Positions 44,937 to 48,061 of a DNA stretch of 48,061 nucleotides are shown piece after piece; the stretch's first letter is position 1, and every line of letters starts with the position of its first letter. The notes beneath the pieces were generated by a model. That model ran no database searches. It saw only the letters and a list, made by a program, of their open reading frames with translations, and was not told where the DNA came from. Position numbers and translations under genes: made by a program. The stretch comes from Chryseobacterium gleum. Lineage in GTDB: Bacteria > Bacteroidota > Bacteroidia > Flavobacteriales > Schleiferiaceae. The stretch spans positions 1-48,061 of the forward strand of contig CAMCXO010000022.1 in the NCBI GenBank assembly GCA_945883565.1. The letters run 5' to 3'.

Positions 44937-46436
44937 TCATTCATTTACAGTGTATTTATAGTTAGGAGAGTTAGCATCTTCTCCATTATCCCGAATTAAA
45001 CCAAGCTCTTTCATAGCAACAAGATGTCTTTGAGCAGTTTTATATCCAATATCAAAATGAGCAGAATATTCTCTTGTACTAGCTTCATTAACACTTTTTA
45101 GCCATTCATAACCTCTTAGTTGAGCTTCATTCAATTTTGTAACATTTGGATGAATGCTCACTTTCTTAACAGCTTCCATTGTTTTAGGAAAAGTAAGTGT
45201 AAGCAGAGGCTCTTCATAAACATATTCTGGAAAAGGCAAACCATATTTTTCATTCAATGATTTTAGAGATGCCATGCCTAATCCAGTTTCCTCTATGTAT
45301 TCCATTTTGTTGAAAACAAGTGATATTACAGGGTTTCTGCTGTAAGAGGGAGCTTTGAAGGCATTCAATTGTTCTAAAGTAATAGTTGAAGGTGGGGCTC
45401 CTGGACTTTTAATTACAATTGAATCATCATCAATTTTAATAGTATTTTTTGAGCCTTCAATGGAGTAATCTCTGTGGACAATAGCATTAATGACAGCTTC
45501 ACGAAGAACACTTAATGGAAAAGCTTCCTTTTCTGATCTTTTAAATGATGATGTATCCTTTTCTTGAGCCAAAACTCTTTTCAACCAGTCTTGCACTAAA
45601 TCGGGTACTAAAACCAAAGCTTGGTCAAAACTCTCCGGTTTGAATTCATAATTGCCCAATTTTGCAGTGCACTTCAAGGCTGCTCCTTTAAACGCTAATC
45701 GTGGCTCCATACCAAATAGCAAAATGCCATAACCGTTGGGTTTAAAGGTGTTGGTTGTTTTATCCAAACTCAACACACCCATATCTATCAAATATTCTTT
45801 GAATTCGGGTTGCTCAATCTTATAAGGTAATTTTGCTTCATTAATAAATTTTTGAAGAGCCTCATCAGATAGTTTATCAAATGAAGCATTGGCAATTGGT
45901 TGCTCAATAGATGTGGTATAATCTTCTGTTTCGGCTTTACGCTTTCTTTCCAATGCCTGTTTTAAAAATGCTTTGTTCTCTGTTTCTATCTGCTTTTGCA
46001 GGTCACGGTCAAACATTCTCACTTCCACAAAGTGTCTTTTCAAATGCTCTATTCCTTTGGTAGAAACGGTTGGGTCTGGGTCAATAATTCCAACATAAAC
46101 TGTTTTAATTCTGGCATTGGTTGTTCTGCGGCAACAAGGTACTTTAGGCGGATTGCGTTCTACACAAGGTTCAAGGGTGGTAAATAGAACGCAATTATCT
46201 AATTTTTCATGTCCCAGCTTTCTTTCCAATAAGGTAAATTCTGCGTGGTCGCCTTCTCGTAATTCGCCACGGTGTGCTTGAATAACCTTTCCATCAGGAA
46301 AAACCACTACCGCCCCAACTTTGGGTGGCACTTTACCATCAGGCCTTGGCTCATTTTTACTCTTATTCATTTCAGCAATGGCCAATTCCATATAAGGTCT
46401 GGGGTTAAATATTTTATCTTCTTTCTTCTTTGCCAT
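44937..46436 (-). CDS. RibD-like deaminase fused to a RecG-like GHKL ATPase and winged helix
   Basis: A 499-residue three-part fusion. Residues 1-165 form a deaminase domain with PKVGAVVVFPDGKVI, the zinc-site HAE (64-66) and EPC...PCC (C91 and C101/C102, with the RibD-like 9-residue insertion). Residues 170-420 match the C-terminal part of AlbA_2/RecG-like ATP-binding proteins: the N-box REAVINAIVHRDYS (312-325), IDDDSIVIKSPGAPPS (335-350) and NPVISLVFNKMEYIEETGLG (368-387). Residues 430-499 are a winged helix. The target nucleotide or nucleic acid is unknown; a defence role is plausible from context only. Confidence 0.8.
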   Translation of the reverse strand: MAKKKEDKIFNPRPYMELAIAEMNKSKNEPRPDGKVPPKVGAVVVFPDGKVIQAHRGELREGDHAEFTLLERKLGHEKLDNCVLFTTLEPCVERNPPKVPCCRRTTNARIKTVYVGIIDPDPTVSTKGIEHLKRHFVEVRMFDRDLQKQIETENKAFLKQALERKRKAETEDYTTSIEQPIANASFDKLSDEALQKFINEAKLPYKIEQPEFKEYLIDMGVLSLDKTTNTFKPNGYGILLFGMEPRLAFKGAALKCTAKLGNYEFKPESFDQALVLVPDLVQDWLKRVLAQEKDTSSFKRSEKEAFPLSVLREAVINAIVHRDYSIEGSKNTIKIDDDSIVIKSPGAPPSTITLEQLNAFKAPSYSRNPVISLVFNKMEYIEETGLGMASLKSLNEKYGLPFPEYVYEEPLLTLTFPKTMEAVKKVSIHPNVTKLNEAQLRGYEWLKSVNEASTREYSAHFDIGYKTAQRHLVAMKELGLIRDNGEDANSPNYKYTVNE

Positions 46437-46563
46437 AGTTGTCTAATTTATTTGCCCAGTCATAGCATTTCAACACCACCGAAGTAGGAACTTGTCGGCT
46501 GCATAAAAAAGCTGTTTTGGGCAGCTTTATCAGGTCAGTATTGCCAAGGCTTTCTTTTATCAT
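46414..46563 (-). pseudogene. DprA-like gene, N-terminal fragment (copy 2)
   Basis: The ATG at 46563 overlaps the Fic stop by four bases. It encodes MIKESLGNTDLIKLPKT, then AFLCSRQVPTSVVLKCYDWA, then a short tail read out of frame into the start of the deaminase-fusion gene (49 residues in total). The last third of the DprA-like protein is missing. The first ~12 codons differ clearly from the intact gene, so this is a related gene and not a simple duplication. Confidence 0.7.
46452..46525 (-). repeat. Copy 2 of the DprA-like recombination stretch
   Basis: These 74 bases match copy 1 with one mismatch. The match ends abruptly on both sides: upstream the DprA-like codons are diverged, and downstream the sequence becomes the 5' end of the deaminase-fusion gene. 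Confidence 0.8.
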
Positions 46564-47438
46564 TCTTCGTAATAATAGGAGTAGTCAATGCCTTTCATAA
46601 ATAGTTCTCGGTCATTTATTTTACTGGTAAGTGCTTTGGCTATAAGTTGAGCCAAAACTGAATAATCAACAGTACTTATAATCATAGCATTCATGTAATT
46701 CTCTTTACTGATTTTACTCCAATCCACACATTTTTTCAGTTCTTTTTTTAGTATCAAATCCAGCCAAACCCTGGTGCTTCTACCATTGCCCTCCATAAAG
46801 GGATGTGCCTTGTTCATAGCTGCATACTTTTGAATAATTTCATCAAAAATTTTTTGTGGCATAACATCTATTTGTTGCAACGTACTTTTTAAGTGCTGGG
46901 CATATACAAACTGATAGCCTCCTTTTGAAATGCTTTTTTCCCTGATTTGCCCTGCAAAATCATATAAGCCTCCAAACAGATAAGCGTGTATTTGTTGTAA
47001 ACCCTTGGTTGTGCCTACTTCAAATTCGTTTATCAAATTGCTTTCAAAAAGGGTATAGGCTTTCTTCTTGCTTTGCCCGTCTATACTGGTATCGCTGTAT
47101 AAAAACCAATCCAAAAACTTAGTTGCTTTGTTGTTGGGGAAATTTTTGGATAGCTCAATAATTCCCTCGCTATCCAACATATCAGTTTTGTATTTTTTGC
47201 CGTCAGCCGCAGTAAGTTTCAGTTGGGTAGTGGCACTAACCAACTCACTATTTTCCTTTTTCAGTTTGGCTTTCAGATATTTCCAATAGTTGCGGGTTTT
47301 GGCGTAGTCGGGTTCTTCGTTTAGCACACCTACAATATCCAACACGCTAAACCACCACTTGGAATGTTCGTCATCCCAAACGGCACGGACTTCTCGGTCG
47401 TTAAAAAAGCGTATGGATATTTTTAGCCGCTCCTTCAT
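46560..47438 (-). CDS. Bro-N domain / Fic domain fusion protein
   Basis: A 292-residue protein. Residues 1-120 resemble the Bro-N/KilA-like region of phage anti-repressors and RhuM-type proteins: VRAVWDDEHSKWWFSVLDIV and DMLDSEGIIELSKNFPN. Residues 125-290 are a Fic domain with the active-site motif HPFMEGNGRSTR (212-223) and the typical upstream helix LQQIHAYLFGGLYDFAG. Fic proteins transfer AMP or other nucleotide parts to targets. The (S/T)xxxE(G/N) inhibitory helix is not obvious, and no separate antitoxin gene lies nearby. Bro-N/Fic fusions are often found in mobile islands. Confidence 0.85.
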   Translation of the reverse strand: MKERLKISIRFFNDREVRAVWDDEHSKWWFSVLDIVGVLNEEPDYAKTRNYWKYLKAKLKKENSELVSATTQLKLTAADGKKYKTDMLDSEGIIELSKNFPNNKATKFLDWFLYSDTSIDGQSKKKAYTLFESNLINEFEVGTTKGLQQIHAYLFGGLYDFAGQIREKSISKGGYQFVYAQHLKSTLQQIDVMPQKIFDEIIQKYAAMNKAHPFMEGNGRSTRVWLDLILKKELKKCVDWSKISKENYMNAMIISTVDYSVLAQLIAKALTSKINDRELFMKGIDYSYYYEE

Positions 47439-47439
47439 T

Positions 47440-47497
47440 TTTTGTTTTCTATTTGCTCTATTGCCCAGTCATAGCATTTCAATGCCACCGAAGCAGG
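47440..47497 (-). pseudogene. DprA-like gene, internal fragment (copy 3)
   Basis: The minus strand encodes PASVALKCYDWAIEQIENKK followed by a stop that overlaps the ATG of the Fic gene. Only the central DprA-like stretch remains; the N-terminal codons are missing and the sequence upstream is the broken PLD-type gene. The 46-base core (47452-47497) shows two mismatches to copy 1. Confidence 0.7.
47452..47497 (-). repeat. Copy 3 of the DprA-like recombination stretch
   Basis: 44 of 46 bases match copy 1 (44680-44725), with two differences (AATGCC for AACACC). Homology begins exactly where the PLD-type gene breaks off. Confidence 0.75.
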
Positions 47498-47923
47498 TGT
47501 AACGCAAATGCAATTTCACAACTACTTTCTTGTCCTTCATTTGTTGGCTCAACTTCCGCAATGCTTTTTCGTCTGCTTCGGTGTGCCAATTGTCAACTGG
47601 TCTTTAAACTCTTGTGCAAGTCGTTTTTTAAGTTTTACTGCTTCGGCTTGGTCGATGATGTGGTCATCGTCTTTTGAAAAGTAGTCACGTAAAATGTCTA
47701 TTGGCATTTTTTGCATACCAACAAGCAGTCGGCAAATGCGGTGAACATCGTCCTTGCCTTCAACAACAGTCGCACCCGATAAGCTGTCGATTTTGTCTGC
47801 AACTTCTTTCCAACCTCTCAGGTTAAAATACCCCACACAAAAGTCTGTCCGCTGTGATAGTTCAAGCGTTTCATTCAGTCCTTTGGTCAAGTGATTCTCT
47901 ATATTATCATAAATCTTTGGCAT
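47469..47923 (-). pseudogene. PLD-type / helicase-associated protein, N-terminal part, frameshifted and truncated
   Basis: The ATG at 47923 opens a 124-residue frame (47549-47923) with NIENHLTKGLNETLELSQRT, then DFCVGYFNLRGWKEVADKID and a run ending AEAVKLKKRLAQEFKDQLT. From memory this resembles the start of large phospholipase-D-like, helicase-linked defence proteins. After the LTIG codons the frame shifts: the next frame reads TEADEKALRKLSQQMKDKKV before the sequence meets copy 3 of the DprA-like stretch at 47497. The PLD HxK motif, expected further along, is missing. It is therefore a remnant. Confidence 0.55.
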
Positions 47924-48061
47924 TGTCTCACAATATAATTTTAGTAGGTTAAAATAAAGAAAATAACCCTGTCAATTTTACTCGTTACTGTATTTGTGCG
48001 TTGTCGAAAAAATAGCTCTTTGGCTTTTGCCGAAGGTTTGGCTTGTGCGGTGGGGGCAAAA

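Noticed and set aside
44689-44999. Plus-strand frames of ~80-90 codons opposite the DprA-like gene
   Set aside because: They are antisense readings of the DprA-like gene and the 63-bp repeat region.
47990-48061. Right-edge sequence ending GTGCGGTGGGGGCAAAA as a repeat element
   Set aside because: It resembles a Bacteroidota dispersed repeat from memory, but only part is in the window and no second copy is visible here to support it.

Overview
This window is a chromosomal segment of a member of the Bacteroidota, probably a Flavobacteriales- or Cryomorphaceae-like lineage. The evidence is the presence of type IX secretion C-terminal domains of both type A and type B, a DUF4834 small protein, promoters of the Bacteroidota form (TTTG, then 19-20 bases, then TAnnTTTG), a DNA polymerase III alpha subunit fused to a DnaQ-type exonuclease, and a TonB-dependent receptor. 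I see no rRNA, tRNA or CRISPR array.

Layout. (1) Bases 1-748 are an accessory-gene graveyard. They hold the tail of a DUF2384 antitoxin, the first ~21 codons of its RES toxin, a REP-type repeat array, the C-terminal remnant of a REP-associated transposase, and the first 55 codons of a type I methylase (HsdM) that stop inside a second REP palindrome. (2) Bases 928-9251 are on the minus strand: DUF4834 protein, AraC-type regulator, dnaE, then a tightly packed ybbR-coaE-nnrDE operon with ATGA overlaps. (3) Bases 9252-9594 are a divergent non-coding region with a structured repeat. (4) Bases 9595-15141 are on the plus strand: a cNMP/CBS/DUF294 protein coupled to an exonuclease, a hypothetical protein, and a heme-receptor-like TonB-dependent receptor. 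(5) Bases 15277-22863 hold rpsP, a di-heme peroxidase lipoprotein, two type IX cargo proteins, an NlpC/P60 lipoprotein, a DUF2911 protein and a fasciclin lipoprotein, with several clear terminators. (6) Bases 22913-33402 are on the plus strand: small conserved genes, an M50 protease, an ABC ATPase and a permease-M1 peptidase fusion, then purM, prfA and pyrF. (7) Bases 33416-44282 hold hutH, a glycosyltransferase with an LpxH-like phosphoesterase, yraN, an rluB-type pseudouridine synthase with a long disordered N-terminus, an AsmA-like protein, a DEAD-box helicase and a YbdG-like mechanosensitive channel.

(8) Bases 44423-48061 are an accessory, defence-like island, all on the minus strand, and the most interesting part. 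It contains a broken PLD-type gene, a Bro-N/Fic protein, a fusion of a RibD-like deaminase with a RecG-like GHKL ATPase and a winged helix, and a DprA-like gene. Pieces of the same short stretch of the DprA-like gene occur three times, upstream of the Fic gene, between Fic and the deaminase fusion, and inside the DprA-like gene itself. This suggests that cargo genes were added one at a time by recombination at that stretch.

The housekeeping functions do not form one pathway. They are the usual small, tightly spaced Bacteroidota operons. The two ends of the window are the variable regions.
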